Shown here: positions 25,726-34,773 of the stretch, piece after piece | Position numbering within the stretch: position 1 is the stretch's first letter | Layout of the letters: every line of letters begins with the position of its first letter | Source: Rhizobium vallis | GTDB lineage: Bacteria; Pseudomonadota; Alphaproteobacteria; Rhizobiales; Rhizobiaceae | NCBI RefSeq assembly: GCF_003985155.1 | Contig: NZ_ML133700.1 | Coordinates: 79,907-143,906 of the forward strand | Direction: 5' to 3' | Length of the DNA stretch: 64,000 nt | Position numbers and translations under genes: made by a program | Notes under the pieces: generated by a model | What the model was told of the DNA's origin: nothing | Databases searched by the model: none | Seen by the model: only the letters and a program-made list of their open reading frames with translations

Positions 25726-27200
25726 CGGAGCCGATGCGGATCAAATATGGCAGCGTCCCGATCGCTGCCCTGTTTGCGCTCGTTGCGCTGGCAGATTTTC
25801 TGATCTTTGATTACGCGCCCGGGATAAATCTCGTCCTCTTTGCCTTCGCCGTCTGTGTCGGCATTTTGCTCTCGGCTTCGAAGAGGCCATCGCCACTGAC
25901 GACGGTTTTCCTGCTGGTTTTTTTGATCCTGGCTTCTGCGCCCTTGCTGGAAGCGCCCTCGCTAACGGGCGTTGTCCTTTGCTTCGGCGCTCTGATGTCG
26001 GTTGCTCTCGTCAGCGCCAGGCTCATGCCAGGTCGCCTCGCCGGCGTGCCTCTGGTGTTTTTCCGTTTCGCTGTCGTCGTTCCGCTGCGGCTTGTGGAGG
26101 ATTGCTGGAAATATCATGCGACGCCGGCCAAACATTTCTCCTTTGCCGGGGCCCGGCAAAGCGTCGGCCTTTGGGTCATGCCCCTTGTTCTCGCAGCGGT
26201 CTTCGTGTCTCTCTTTGCGGCTGCGAACCCGCTTATCGAGATCGCGCTGCGCAGCATTGATTTTGCCGTCCTGCTGCAGTTCCTCGATCTTTGGCGAATC
26301 GGCTTCTGGGTGACGATCGCGATCGTGGTCTGGGCGATGCTGCAGCCGCGCCTGAAACGTCGCTCTGCGCGGTTGCAGGAGGGCAGGACGTTCATGATCG
26401 TGCCCACCAGAAACGCACCGCTCGGCCATGCCTCGCTGTTGCGGTCGCTGCTTCTGTTCAACGCGGTTTTTGCGGTGCAGACGCTTCTCGATCTCGTCTA
26501 TCTCTGGGGCGGCGCCGATCTGCCCGATCACATGAGCCATGCCGAATATGCCCATCGCGGCGCCTATCCCCTGATTGCGACGGCGCTTCTTGCCGCCGGC
26601 TTTGTCCTCCTCGCCATGCGGCGCGGCGGGCCCGGCGATCACAGTGCGCTGATCCGCGGCCTCGTTCACGCCTGGATCGGCCAGAACATCCTTCTCTGCC
26701 TGTCGTCGATGCTGCGGCTCGACCTTTATGTCGAGGTCTACTCGCTGACGGAACTGCGTATCGCCGCAGGCATCTGGATGGGCCTTGTTGCCATCGGCCT
26801 TGTCTTGATCCTGCTGCGCATTCTGCTCAATCGATCCAACGAGTGGCTGATCGCCGCCAACTTCGTCTCTCTGATCTCGGTTCTCTATGTCAGCGCTTTC
26901 GTCGATTTTCCTGGTGTCATTGCCCGCTTCAACGTCGCTCACAGCCAGGAGGTCAGTCACGAAGGCCCGCCGCTTGATATTTATTATCTCTCCACTCTCG
27001 GCCCTTCCGCCATTCCGGCCCTTGATCTCCATATCCGCGCGCTGCCGCAATACAGGACCGACAAGATCAGCGAAGCACAGCTCATCCGCGGCTCGCTCGT
27101 CTGGAAATTCGAGCATCGCCCGCGCGACTGGCGGAGCTGGAGTTTTCGTTCTTCGCGGCTGGAGGCCTATCTTCTGTCTCCCGCAGCCATTGCAAGATAG
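25704..27200 (+). CDS. DUF4173 domain-containing membrane protein
   Basis: A 498-residue multi-pass inner-membrane protein with roughly eleven or twelve hydrophobic segments, ending in a polar C-terminal region (about residues 410-498). It matches DUF4173 in length and layout; conserved stretches include YAHRGAYPLIATALLAAGFV. The ATG at 25704 follows a GAGGAG site; the longer frame is unsupported. It sits 47 bases before a response regulator and kinase pair. The function is unknown. Its constant pairing with a two-component system would suggest a sensing or envelope role. Confidence 0.85.
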   Translation: MDTTDTLTEPMRIKYGSVPIAALFALVALADFLIFDYAPGINLVLFAFAVCVGILLSASKRPSPLTTVFLLVFLILASAPLLEAPSLTGVVLCFGALMSVALVSARLMPGRLAGVPLVFFRFAVVVPLRLVEDCWKYHATPAKHFSFAGARQSVGLWVMPLVLAAVFVSLFAAANPLIEIALRSIDFAVLLQFLDLWRIGFWVTIAIVVWAMLQPRLKRRSARLQEGRTFMIVPTRNAPLGHASLLRSLLLFNAVFAVQTLLDLVYLWGGADLPDHMSHAEYAHRGAYPLIATALLAAGFVLLAMRRGGPGDHSALIRGLVHAWIGQNILLCLSSMLRLDLYVEVYSLTELRIAAGIWMGLVAIGLVLILLRILLNRSNEWLIAANFVSLISVLYVSAFVDFPGVIARFNVAHSQEVSHEGPPLDIYYLSTLGPSAIPALDLHIRALPQYRTDKISEAQLIRGSLVWKFEHRPRDWRSWSFRSSRLEAYLLSPAAIAR

Positions 27201-27247
27201 AACGAGAACGATAACAACAAGCACGACAAACCAACCCAGGACCGATT

Positions 27248-27952
27248 ATGGCGCCGCGCATTCTCGTCGTCGACGACGAACCTCACATCCGCGATGTGAT
27301 CTGTTTTGCCCTCGAGCGCGCCAGCCTCACATCGACGGCAGCCCGCAACGGCGCCGAGGCGATGGCGGCCTTCCGCCGGGGCAACGTCGATCTCATCATT
27401 CTCGATATCGGCATGCCCGATATGGACGGTCTGGAAGTCTGTCGCCAGATTCGCAAGACGTCGGGCCTGCCGATCCTGTTTCTTTCGGCTCGAGACGAGG
27501 AGATCGACAGGGTATTGGGTCTCGAAATTGGCGGGGACGACTATGTTATCAAACCTTTCAGCCCGCGCGAACTCGTCGCGCGGGTGAAGGTGATCCTGAA
27601 GCGCAGCGCCGGTGAAACCGGGCCTGACAGACGCCACGCCACCCTGGTTGCCGGCGAACTCAGCCTGGACCGTCGCGGCAGGACGGTCTCTTTCGGCGAG
27701 AGCGCCATCGCGATGACGGCGCTCGAATTCGCAATCCTGGACGCGTTGCTGTCACACCAGGATATGGTCTTCAGCCGCGAACAGCTGATGGAAGCGGCCT
27801 ATGGCCCGAACACCTATGTCTCCGACCGGACGATCGACAGTCATATCCGCAACATCAGGGCCAAATTCGCCGGCGCCGGCGGCTCCGGGATCATCGCTAC
27901 CGTTCACGGCATAGGCTTCAAGCTCGGCGGCGAAATCGGAAGGAAGGCCTGA
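27248..27952 (+). CDS. Response regulator, OmpR/PhoB family
   Basis: A 234-residue two-domain response regulator. The receiver has the acidic pocket VVDDEPH, the phosphorylated Asp53 in IILDIGMPDMDG, and the Lys in DDYVIKPFSPREL near residue 102. The C-terminal winged helix carries ALEFAILDALLSHQDMVFSR and SDRTIDSHIRNIRAKF. It overlaps the kinase gene by one base (ATG within TGATG), so the pair is stoichiometrically coupled. The pattern is close to CreB. Confidence 0.94.
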   Translation: MAPRILVVDDEPHIRDVICFALERASLTSTAARNGAEAMAAFRRGNVDLIILDIGMPDMDGLEVCRQIRKTSGLPILFLSARDEEIDRVLGLEIGGDDYVIKPFSPRELVARVKVILKRSAGETGPDRRHATLVAGELSLDRRGRTVSFGESAIAMTALEFAILDALLSHQDMVFSREQLMEAAYGPNTYVSDRTIDSHIRNIRAKFAGAGGSGIIATVHGIGFKLGGEIGRKA

Positions 27953-28974
27953 TGCCGGCGCCGAAAGTCCGCTCGAAGTGGCGGCCCAACCTGGCGCTGA
28001 TCGTCTATGCCGTGCTTTTGACCGTCATGACGCTGCCAATCCTGATCGTCATTTGGTTTCGCACCGTCGAGGCGAGGTCGAACGGCATGGCGCCGATGGA
28101 AATCGGCGCCCTCGTCGTCGTCCTCATGTTGACGCTCACCGTTGCCTATGTGCTGACGCGCACGATTACCGGGCCGATCGAAGCGTTGATTGCCCGCGCG
28201 GACGAGATTGCCCGCGGCGGCAAGGCAGCGATCCGGCCGCTCGAAAGCCATGGAACGCGAGAGATCGCGGTGCTGTCGCAAAGCTTCCTCGATCTCGCCG
28301 GGAAACTGGTCGATCGCACCGAATATGTCCGCTCCTTTGCCGCCCATGTCTCTCATGAGCTGAAATCGCCGCTAACAGCCATCCGGGGAGCGGCGGAACT
28401 TTTACGCGACGATGACGGCGAGCGGCAGATGACGAAAGCGCAGCGCCTGCATTTTCTCGACAACATCGTCGCCGATGCGGTCCGGCTGGATGCCTTGCTG
28501 CAGCGGCTGAGGGAGCTTGCGCAAGCGGAAACGCCTATGGCGCAAGGCCAGATCAGCGTCGCAGACATCATATCCTTGCTGCGCGGGCGATTTCCCGCGC
28601 TCAGCATCTCGGGCGCAGGTGATGCGGCAATATCAATTGCTCTTCCCCAGGAAGCAGCCGGCATCGTCTTTGCCAACCTTGCCGAAAACGCCCTGCAGCA
28701 CGGCGCCACGATGTTGGAACTCGCGGTGTCGGCCGATGCTCGAACGGCCGTCATTCTTGTCCGCGATGACGGCAGCGGCATTTCCGAGGCAAATGGCGAG
28801 CGTGTCTTTCAGCCGTTCTTCTCGACCCGCCGCGAGCAGGGCGGCACGGGCATGGGCCTCGGCATCGTTCGCGCCATGCTGAGTTCTCACGGCGGCACGG
28901 TCCGCCTGCTGCAGACGGCAGGCGGCGGCGCCGAATTCGAGATCACCCTGCCCGCCCAATCCGCGCGCGGCTGA
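27952..28974 (+). CDS. Sensor histidine kinase with minimal periplasmic loop (CreC-like)
   Basis: A 340-residue HAMP histidine kinase. Membrane segments span about residues 14-36 and 49-72, separated by only about a dozen residues, so there is almost no periplasmic sensor domain. The HAMP domain is followed by the H-box FAAHVSHELKSPLTAIRGAA (His near 136), the N-box NLAENALQHGA, and the G-boxes RDDGSGIS and GTGMGLGIVRAML. It should phosphorylate the regulator encoded just upstream. Without its own ligand domain, it may listen to the DUF4173 membrane protein in the same operon. Confidence 0.93.
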   Translation: MPAPKVRSKWRPNLALIVYAVLLTVMTLPILIVIWFRTVEARSNGMAPMEIGALVVVLMLTLTVAYVLTRTITGPIEALIARADEIARGGKAAIRPLESHGTREIAVLSQSFLDLAGKLVDRTEYVRSFAAHVSHELKSPLTAIRGAAELLRDDDGERQMTKAQRLHFLDNIVADAVRLDALLQRLRELAQAETPMAQGQISVADIISLLRGRFPALSISGAGDAAISIALPQEAAGIVFANLAENALQHGATMLELAVSADARTAVILVRDDGSGISEANGERVFQPFFSTRREQGGTGMGLGIVRAMLSSHGGTVRLLQTAGGGAEFEITLPAQSARG

Positions 28975-29062
28975 CGGAGCTTGCCCCAGGCGCGATCAAG
29001 CTGCCCCCGGCGCCATCGCCACCGATTTCAGCGGCGGCATGACGCTTTAAAGCGGCACGATC

Positions 29063-30097
29063 TCACGCCGAGCTTCGCAGCATGAGTTCGGCATTCAAGA
29101 GGATACGGCCTGCCGGCGTAGCAGGCCTCTCGCCTTCGCCGAGCCTGTCGAGCAGGAGTTCGATCGCCAGCCGGCCGATCTCGTTATAGTTCTGCGCGAC
29201 CGTCGTGATCGGGGGGCAGGCATAGCGGGAGAGCGGGTGGTCGTCATGTCCGGCGACGCGCAGATCATAGTTGGCGCCGTGGCCGACCTTAAGTCCCTGC
29301 TGATAGGCGGCGGCGATGACGCCGAAGGCGACGCGATCGTTGGCGCAGAGTACGGTGCGCGTCGGGAATCCCTGCCCCGAAGTCAGGATACGGGTCGCTT
29401 CCTCGAAGCCGAAGCGCTCGAAATCCCAGCTCTTGCTATCGGCAAGCTCGACAATGCTGGGCGCCATCCGGAATTGCTCCATCGCCTCCAGATAGGCGGT
29501 CTGGCGCGTCAATGCATTGGTGTTGACATGCGGCATGCCGAAATAGCAGGGCGGTTCGCCCGAGCGGCAGAGATAGTCGACGATCAGGTTAAAGCTCTGG
29601 CGATTGTTGGTGCCGACGAAGGAGGATGTCTCGTCGAGCGGCGAATCCACATAGATAAGCGGCACGCTGCGGCCGAGCTCATCAAGTATGGCGTGGTGGG
29701 ACTCCACGCCGAGCGGGGCGATGATCGCGCCGGCGACATTCATCGATTTCAGCGTCTTGATCGCCCGGTCCTCCATCTCCGCCTTGCCGTCCGACGAGAG
29801 CACGAAGGCCAGGAACCCCTTTTCGTTGGCGATCATCTCGATGCGTCGGGTGAGCGCCATGTAAAATGGATCAGTAGAATTGGGAATGATGACGCCGAGA
29901 ATGTTGCTGCGCCGGCGGTTGAGGTTGACGGCGAAGATATTCGGCCGGAATCCTGATTTCTTCAGGGCCTGCTCGATCGTCTCCCGCGTCTTCTGCCGCA
30001 CAGACATCGGATCGCTGAAATATTTCGAGACGGTGGGACGCGACAGGCCGACGAACTCCGAAAAGTCCTCCATGGTTTTGATCGTCTTTCCCACCAT
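29063..30097 (-). CDS. LacI family transcriptional regulator
   Basis: A 344-residue LacI-type regulator. The HTH is slightly divergent (MEDFSEFVGLSRPTVSKYFS, residues 9-28), followed by a hinge and an effector domain starting NILGVIIPNSTDPFY. I chose the ATG at 30097, five bases after a GGAGAG site; a GTG at 30112 overlaps that site and is less likely. It is the last gene of the minus-strand polyol block, 96 bases after the dehydrogenase. It probably controls that block and the divergent kinase operon through the repeated GCGTAAA sites near 33490. Confidence 0.9.
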   Translation of the reverse strand: MVGKTIKTMEDFSEFVGLSRPTVSKYFSDPMSVRQKTRETIEQALKKSGFRPNIFAVNLNRRRSNILGVIIPNSTDPFYMALTRRIEMIANEKGFLAFVLSSDGKAEMEDRAIKTLKSMNVAGAIIAPLGVESHHAILDELGRSVPLIYVDSPLDETSSFVGTNNRQSFNLIVDYLCRSGEPPCYFGMPHVNTNALTRQTAYLEAMEQFRMAPSIVELADSKSWDFERFGFEEATRILTSGQGFPTRTVLCANDRVAFGVIAAAYQQGLKVGHGANYDLRVAGHDDHPLSRYACPPITTVAQNYNEIGRLAIELLLDRLGEGERPATPAGRILLNAELMLRSSA

Positions 30098-30193
30098 CTG
30101 CTCTCCTGACACGGCGTCTCTGACGGTTTTCTAGATGACTCACCGCCGAACGAAAAGCGATCTGTCGACCGCTCGATGACGATGAGGATCGAT

Positions 30194-31204
30194 CTAGTCG
30201 ATGGAGAACTGCACCATCATCGTTGCCGGATCGGCGGATTTCCTGGTGATGAAAGGAAGAACCTCGCCAAGCGGCAGTCGATTGGAGACCAACTGCGCCA
30301 TTGCGCCGGTATCCCGTCTCAGGATGGCAAGCGCCTCGGGAATGTTGCGGTTCAGCGAATGCGAGCCGGCAAATCGGATCTGGCGCCGGAAGATCTCGAA
30401 GGGCGCGATGGAAATGCGTGCATCAGGCGCGCAGACGCCGAAGACGAGAACGGTGCCGCCATCGGCAGTGAAGTCGATCATGCCTTCGACGACGCGGGCG
30501 ATGCCGGTCGCATCGGCGACGAAATCGAAGTCACGGCTGCGGCTGGCAAGCGCCTCTGATCCCGAGACGGCCGTCTCCAGCCCCAGCTTTTCGGCAAAGG
30601 CAAGGCGACCCTCGTTGATGTCGGCGACCGTCACCGACGGAACGCCTTCGGCCTTGAGGGAAAGCGCAAGCAGCAGCCCGATCGGCCCGGCGCCGAAGAC
30701 CAATGCGTTCTCCGTTCCTGTCGGACCGGCCCGCAGGCCGGCACTGCCGAGGCCGTTCAAGACGCAGGCAAGCGGCTCGGCGAGTGCGGCGAGGTTGAAG
30801 TCGAGATCGCCGATCCCGTAGAGGTGATCGGTCCTGACCAGGCTGTATTCGGCGAAACCGCCGTTCTCCGTCACGCCATAGGCCTTGAGGTCGCGGCAAA
30901 GATTGCTCAGTCCCTTCCGGCAGGCCCGGCATTCTCCGCAGGGAAGATTGGGATCGATGACAACCCGGGCGCCGATCGCAAGGCCGGAGACATTGCCGGC
31001 TACGGCTTCGACCACGCCGGCATATTCGTGGCAGGGCACCAACGGAAAGCGCCCCTCCCCGTAGCGGCCATGCAGGACGTCGATATCGGTGTGGCAAAGG
31101 CCGGCGGCTCGCACGCGTACCAGCGCATGGCCGGGCCTCAGCTCCGGCACCGGGAGCGCCTTGGTGACCGCGACGCCCTTTTCGATATAGCAGATGGCTT
31201 CCAT
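30194..31204 (-). CDS. Zinc-dependent alcohol/polyol dehydrogenase (MDR family)
   Basis: A 336-residue medium-chain dehydrogenase. Catalytic zinc ligands appear in GLCHTDIDVLHG (Cys near 37) and PCHEYAGVV (His/Glu near 60). The structural zinc loop is CGECRACRKGLSNLC near residue 90. The nucleotide fold is near LVFGAGPIGLLLALSL, residue 165. This is the sorbitol/threonine dehydrogenase-like group, likely oxidising a hexitol. The start at 31204 follows an AGGAG site. It is 36 bases after the SDR gene in the same operon. Confidence 0.92.
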   Translation of the reverse strand: MEAICYIEKGVAVTKALPVPELRPGHALVRVRAAGLCHTDIDVLHGRYGEGRFPLVPCHEYAGVVEAVAGNVSGLAIGARVVIDPNLPCGECRACRKGLSNLCRDLKAYGVTENGGFAEYSLVRTDHLYGIGDLDFNLAALAEPLACVLNGLGSAGLRAGPTGTENALVFGAGPIGLLLALSLKAEGVPSVTVADINEGRLAFAEKLGLETAVSGSEALASRSRDFDFVADATGIARVVEGMIDFTADGGTVLVFGVCAPDARISIAPFEIFRRQIRFAGSHSLNRNIPEALAILRRDTGAMAQLVSNRLPLGEVLPFITRKSADPATMMVQFSID

Positions 31205-31240
31205 CCCTCTGGCTCCTGGCTTCATGATTGCGGCAGGCGA

Positions 31241-32011
31241 TCAGCTCATCCAGTTGCCGCCATCGACATTGTAGGTCTGGGCAAGAATGTAGTCGCTGTC
31301 GGCGGATGCGAGGAAGACTGCCAGGCCCTTGATGTCGTCAGGCGTCGCGAAGCGGCCGATCGGAACGGATTTGGCGACTGCAGCCTTCTTCTCCCCAGGC
31401 TTCAGCCCTTCCCATTTGGCAAAATGCGCGTCCACGACATCCCAATGCTCGCCGTCCACAACGCCGGGTGCGATGGCATTGACGTTGATGCCGTACTTCA
31501 CGAGCGCGAGTGCCGCCGATTGCGTCGCCGAGATGATGGCCGCTTTAGAGGCGCAATAGAGCAGCACCAGCGCCTCGCCGCGACGACCGGCCTGGCTTGC
31601 CATGTTGATGATCTTGCCACCCCTGCCCCGCTTGATCATGACGTTCGACACGGCCTTCATCATGAAGAGCGGCCCCTTCAGATTGATGGAGAAGACGCGG
31701 TCATAACTTTCCTCGGTGATCTCGTTGACGGGCGCCATGTCGAAGATGGCGGCGTTGTTGATCAGGATATCGATGCCGCCGAACTCCTCGTCGACCGCTT
31801 TGACGAGCGTGTCGATGGCCGAGAGATCGGTGACATCGAGCTTTATCGCCTTGGCGGCAGGACCGATTGCGTCAGCGGATTTCGTCGCCCGTTCGATGTC
31901 GATATCGGCGATGATAACCTTGGCGCCTTCCCCGACGAAAGCTTCGGCAAAGCCGAGGCCGATGCCGCGCGCGCCGCCGGTGATCAGGGCGACCTTGTCT
32001 TTCAGTCTCAT
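31241..32011 (-). CDS. SDR family polyol dehydrogenase (sorbitol/galactitol dehydrogenase-like)
   Basis: A 256-residue classical SDR. It has TGGARGIGLGFAEAF at the cofactor site, NNAAIFDMAPV near residue 86, and catalytic Ser/Tyr/Lys in NMASQAGRRGEALVLLYCAS. The C-terminal NVDGGNWMS ending is typical of the rhizobial sorbitol/galactitol dehydrogenases (SmoS/GatDH group). The ATG at 32011 has a GGAG site six bases upstream. It would convert a hexitol to a ketohexose. The tagatose-type kinase and GatZ-like protein next door point to tagatose as the product. Confidence 0.92.
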   Translation of the reverse strand: MRLKDKVALITGGARGIGLGFAEAFVGEGAKVIIADIDIERATKSADAIGPAAKAIKLDVTDLSAIDTLVKAVDEEFGGIDILINNAAIFDMAPVNEITEESYDRVFSINLKGPLFMMKAVSNVMIKRGRGGKIINMASQAGRRGEALVLLYCASKAAIISATQSAALALVKYGINVNAIAPGVVDGEHWDVVDAHFAKWEGLKPGEKKAAVAKSVPIGRFATPDDIKGLAVFLASADSDYILAQTYNVDGGNWMS

Positions 32012-32075
32012 ATCGTTCTCCAATTCAGCCGGCAGAGAAGCCGGAATGGTAAAGAATGGCGGTCGCTCAGACCAG

Positions 32076-32106
32076 AAGGTTCCGGCAGCTTCACTGCCGG
32101 AACCTT
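32076..32106 (-). other. Intercistronic hairpin after the binding-protein gene
   Basis: AAGGTTCCGGCAG, loop CTTCA, then CTGCCGGAACCTT form a perfect 13-base stem. It lies between the binding-protein gene and the SDR gene. There is no U-tract on the minus-strand side, so it looks more like an mRNA-stabilising or partial terminator structure, as often found after periplasmic binding-protein genes. Confidence 0.65.
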
Positions 32107-32144
32107 TCCGGGAGGACTCGCGGAAAACCGCGAGGATAGAAGCC

Positions 32145-33458
32145 CTATTTCGGATAACCCGCCCGTTTCATGTCGCGCTCGACCTGCTTCTGGGCGCTAT
32201 CGAGAGCCGCAGCGACCGTTTGCTGGCCTGATAAGGCGGCCGCGATCTGCTGACCGACCAGCGTGCCGATACCTTGGAATTCAGGAATGGCGACGAACTG
32301 GACGCCGGTATAAGGAACAGGATCCTTGGTCGGCTTTGACGGGTCGGCTGAAAGGATGGCTTTCAGCACGGTATCGGCAAAGGGAGCGGCCTTCTGATAT
32401 TCCGGCAGGGCATAGGTCGACTTGCGCGTGCCGGGCGGCACGGCCACCCATCCCTCCGTTTCACCAACCTTCTTGACGTAGTCCTTTGAGGTCGCCCATT
32501 TCAGGAAGGACTTGGCGGCGTCGAGCTTTTTCGACGTCGCCGGAATTGCCAGGTTCCAGGACCAAGACCAGCTCGATCCGTTTGCCGTGACGGCGATGGG
32601 AGCGCGGGTGAAGGCGATCTTGTCGGCGACCTTGCTCTGCTTCGGGTCATAGACTCGGCCGGCGGCCGACGTCGCATCGATCCACATCGCGCAGTGGCCG
32701 GTCGAAAACAGCGCCTGGTTTTCGTTGAAGCCGTTGGCAGTCACGCCGGGCGGACCGTATTTGGTCATCAGCTCGACATAGTCGGTGATGGCCTTCTTCC
32801 AGGGCTCGGAATTAATCTGAGGTTTCCAGTCCATGTCGAACCAGCGCCCGCCGTACGAGTTGATCATGGTTCCCAGGAACGCCATGTTCTCGCCCCAGCC
32901 GGGCTTGCCACGCAGGCACAGGCCGTATTGTTCCTTCGACTTGTCGGTCAGCTTGGCCGCGTATTGCTTGATCTGGTCATAGGTCGGTTCGTCGGGCATC
33001 TTGATGCCGGCCGCATCGAAGAGATCCTTGCGGTAGAGCGTGAACGAGCTTTCGGTATAGAAGGGCACCGCATAGAGCTTGCCATCGACGGTCAGGCCGG
33101 CCTTGATCGGGGCGAGCAGGTCGTCATAGTCGTAGTCGGCCCCGAGGTCGCCAACGGGGGCGAGCCAGCCCTGCTTGCCCCAGATCGGCGCTTCATAACC
33201 ACCGATGGTGATGATGTCGTACTGGCCGCTTTTCGTCGCGATGTCGGTCGTGACTTTCTGGCGCAGGACGTTTTCTTCGAGCACCACCCAGTTCACCTTG
33301 TTGCCGGTCTCCTTCTCCCATTCCGGCGACAGTTTCTGCATGATGATCATGTCGCCATTGTTGACAGTGGCGATCGTCAGCTCCTCCGCGTCCGCCATTC
33401 CGGCGGCCAGCGCGAGGCAGGCCACGGATGCAGACAGAATGCAAATGATCTTGCTCAT
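32145..33458 (-). CDS. Sugar/polyol ABC transporter substrate-binding protein (no permeases alongside)
   Basis: A 437-residue family 1 binding protein with signal peptide (MSKIICILSASVACLALAAG, cleaved near MADA). Mature segments such as YDIITIGGYEAPIWGKQGWL and GKLYAVPFYTESSFTLYRKD match the polyol (SmoE/sorbitol-mannitol) binding-protein group. The ATG at 33458 follows AAAGGAGGAGCGG. Unusually, no permease or ATPase gene is adjacent; the next gene is the SDR after a hairpin. It must use components encoded elsewhere, or the rest of the transporter was lost. Confidence 0.93.
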   Translation of the reverse strand: MSKIICILSASVACLALAAGMADAEELTIATVNNGDMIIMQKLSPEWEKETGNKVNWVVLEENVLRQKVTTDIATKSGQYDIITIGGYEAPIWGKQGWLAPVGDLGADYDYDDLLAPIKAGLTVDGKLYAVPFYTESSFTLYRKDLFDAAGIKMPDEPTYDQIKQYAAKLTDKSKEQYGLCLRGKPGWGENMAFLGTMINSYGGRWFDMDWKPQINSEPWKKAITDYVELMTKYGPPGVTANGFNENQALFSTGHCAMWIDATSAAGRVYDPKQSKVADKIAFTRAPIAVTANGSSWSWSWNLAIPATSKKLDAAKSFLKWATSKDYVKKVGETEGWVAVPPGTRKSTYALPEYQKAAPFADTVLKAILSADPSKPTKDPVPYTGVQFVAIPEFQGIGTLVGQQIAAALSGQQTVAAALDSAQKQVERDMKRAGYPK

Positions 33459-33787
33459 GGTCTCCGCTCCTCCTTTACGGATGTTCACGCGTAAAATTAC
33501 ATGCGTAAACTTTTATCTGCCATTGCGGCAGAGCTTGTCAAGGACGTTTTCGTGACCGACTTGGACAGCATTCCTGTCGTAATCGCGAATTTGAGGAGCT
33601 CTCCTGCCCTAAGTGCGGATTTTGCAATGCGGCGTGGCGCCAAATATCGCTCTTGCAGTGCAATATGAAGTTGTCGCGCGTAAATTTATTCTTGACTGGT
33701 TTCGGCAGGCGGGGTACGGCCGGAGCAAGCCGTTTTTAAATGCTGTGCGGAGTGCGGAGGACGCTTTTCGCATAAAGGAGATTGCAG
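33459..33787. promoter_or_regulatory. Divergent regulatory region with repeated GCGTAAA sites
   Basis: No gene is visible in these 329 bases. Three copies of a GCGTAAA element occur: ACGCGTAAAA at 33487-33496, ATGCGTAAAC at 33501-33510, and GCGCGTAAAT at 33676-33685. Two lie by the binding-protein promoter and one by the kinase promoter. They are candidate binding sites for the LacI regulator of this block. Confidence 0.55.
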
Positions 33788-34771
33788 ATGCCGTTACCTC
33801 ACAGGACACTTGCGCCGGAAGCGCTTGGCCCGACGATCACGGTCGGTGAGATCCTGGTAGAGATCATGGCGACGACGATCGGCGCCGGCTTCCTCGAGCC
33901 GCAATCCCTGACCGGGCCCTATCCGAGCGGCGCGCCGGCCATCTTCATCGATCAGGTGGCGCGCATGGGCGGTGCGGCCGGAATTATCGCCAGCGTCGGC
34001 AATGACGATTTCGGTCGGCTGAACGTCGATCGCCTGCGCCAGGACGGCGTCGACATCTCCGCCATCGCTATCAGCGCGGACTGGCCGACGGGCAGCGCCT
34101 TCGTCCGCTACCGGCCGGACGGTGCCCGCGACTTCGTCTTCAACATCGCCAGATCCGCCGCCGGCCAGATCGGCCTGACGCCCGCTGCCAAAGATCTCAT
34201 CGGGCGGGCCGGGCATGTGCATGTCATGGGAACCGCTCTTTCCATTCCCGGCGCCCGCGAGGTGATCCTGCATGCTATCGAGACGGTGCGCGCCCGTGGT
34301 GGATCTGTATCCTTCGATCCCAATCTCCGTAAGGAGTTGCTGACGGATGACGGCGCTCTGGAAAGCTTCAATCATGTGCTCGGTGCAACGGACTTGCTGC
34401 TGCCCTCCGACGAGGAGCTTTTCACCGCTGCCGGACTGACCGACGAGGCGGCGGCTGTCGCCAGCCTCCTGGAAAGCGGCATTGGCGAGATCGTCCTGAA
34501 GCGGGGCGAACAGGGCGCGTCCTTTTTCGGCCTTGACCGTCCGCGCATCGATTGCGCCGCTTTCGCGGTCGCTGAGGTCGACCCGACCGGCGCCGGGGAT
34601 TGTTTCGGCGCGGCCTATCTCACCTGCCGCCGCAAGGGCATGGCGCCGGATGCGGCACTACTTCACGCCAATGCCGCCGGAGCCCGGAATGTCACCTGGC
34701 TCGGCCCGATGGAAGGTGTCTCCACCCTTGCCGAGCTGACGGCCTTTATTGCCCAGGCACCGAGGAGATAG
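33788..34771 (+). CDS. PfkB family sugar kinase (tagatose kinase-like)
   Basis: A 327-residue ribokinase-fold kinase. The N-terminal domain has GEILVEIMATTIG, and the middle has FDPNLRKELLTDD near residue 178. The catalytic DPTGAGDCFGAAYLT block with the base Asp is near residue 268. It would phosphorylate a ketohexose or similar sugar. The ATG at 33788 has AAAGGAG upstream. It is followed after two bases by the GatZ-like gene, and it is divergent from the polyol dehydrogenase operon. That context makes D-tagatose the most likely substrate. Confidence 0.9.
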   Translation: MPLPHRTLAPEALGPTITVGEILVEIMATTIGAGFLEPQSLTGPYPSGAPAIFIDQVARMGGAAGIIASVGNDDFGRLNVDRLRQDGVDISAIAISADWPTGSAFVRYRPDGARDFVFNIARSAAGQIGLTPAAKDLIGRAGHVHVMGTALSIPGAREVILHAIETVRARGGSVSFDPNLRKELLTDDGALESFNHVLGATDLLLPSDEELFTAAGLTDEAAAVASLLESGIGEIVLKRGEQGASFFGLDRPRIDCAAFAVAEVDPTGAGDCFGAAYLTCRRKGMAPDAALLHANAAGARNVTWLGPMEGVSTLAELTAFIAQAPRR

Positions 34772-34773
34772 AT

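Noticed and set aside
25962..27224. 420-codon minus-strand frame opposite the DUF4173 gene
   Set aside because: Charged low-complexity composition typical of antisense to a membrane protein gene.
30824..32476. 550-codon open frame on the plus strand across the polyol dehydrogenases
   Set aside because: Antisense to two genes with intact catalytic motifs; it crosses their boundaries.
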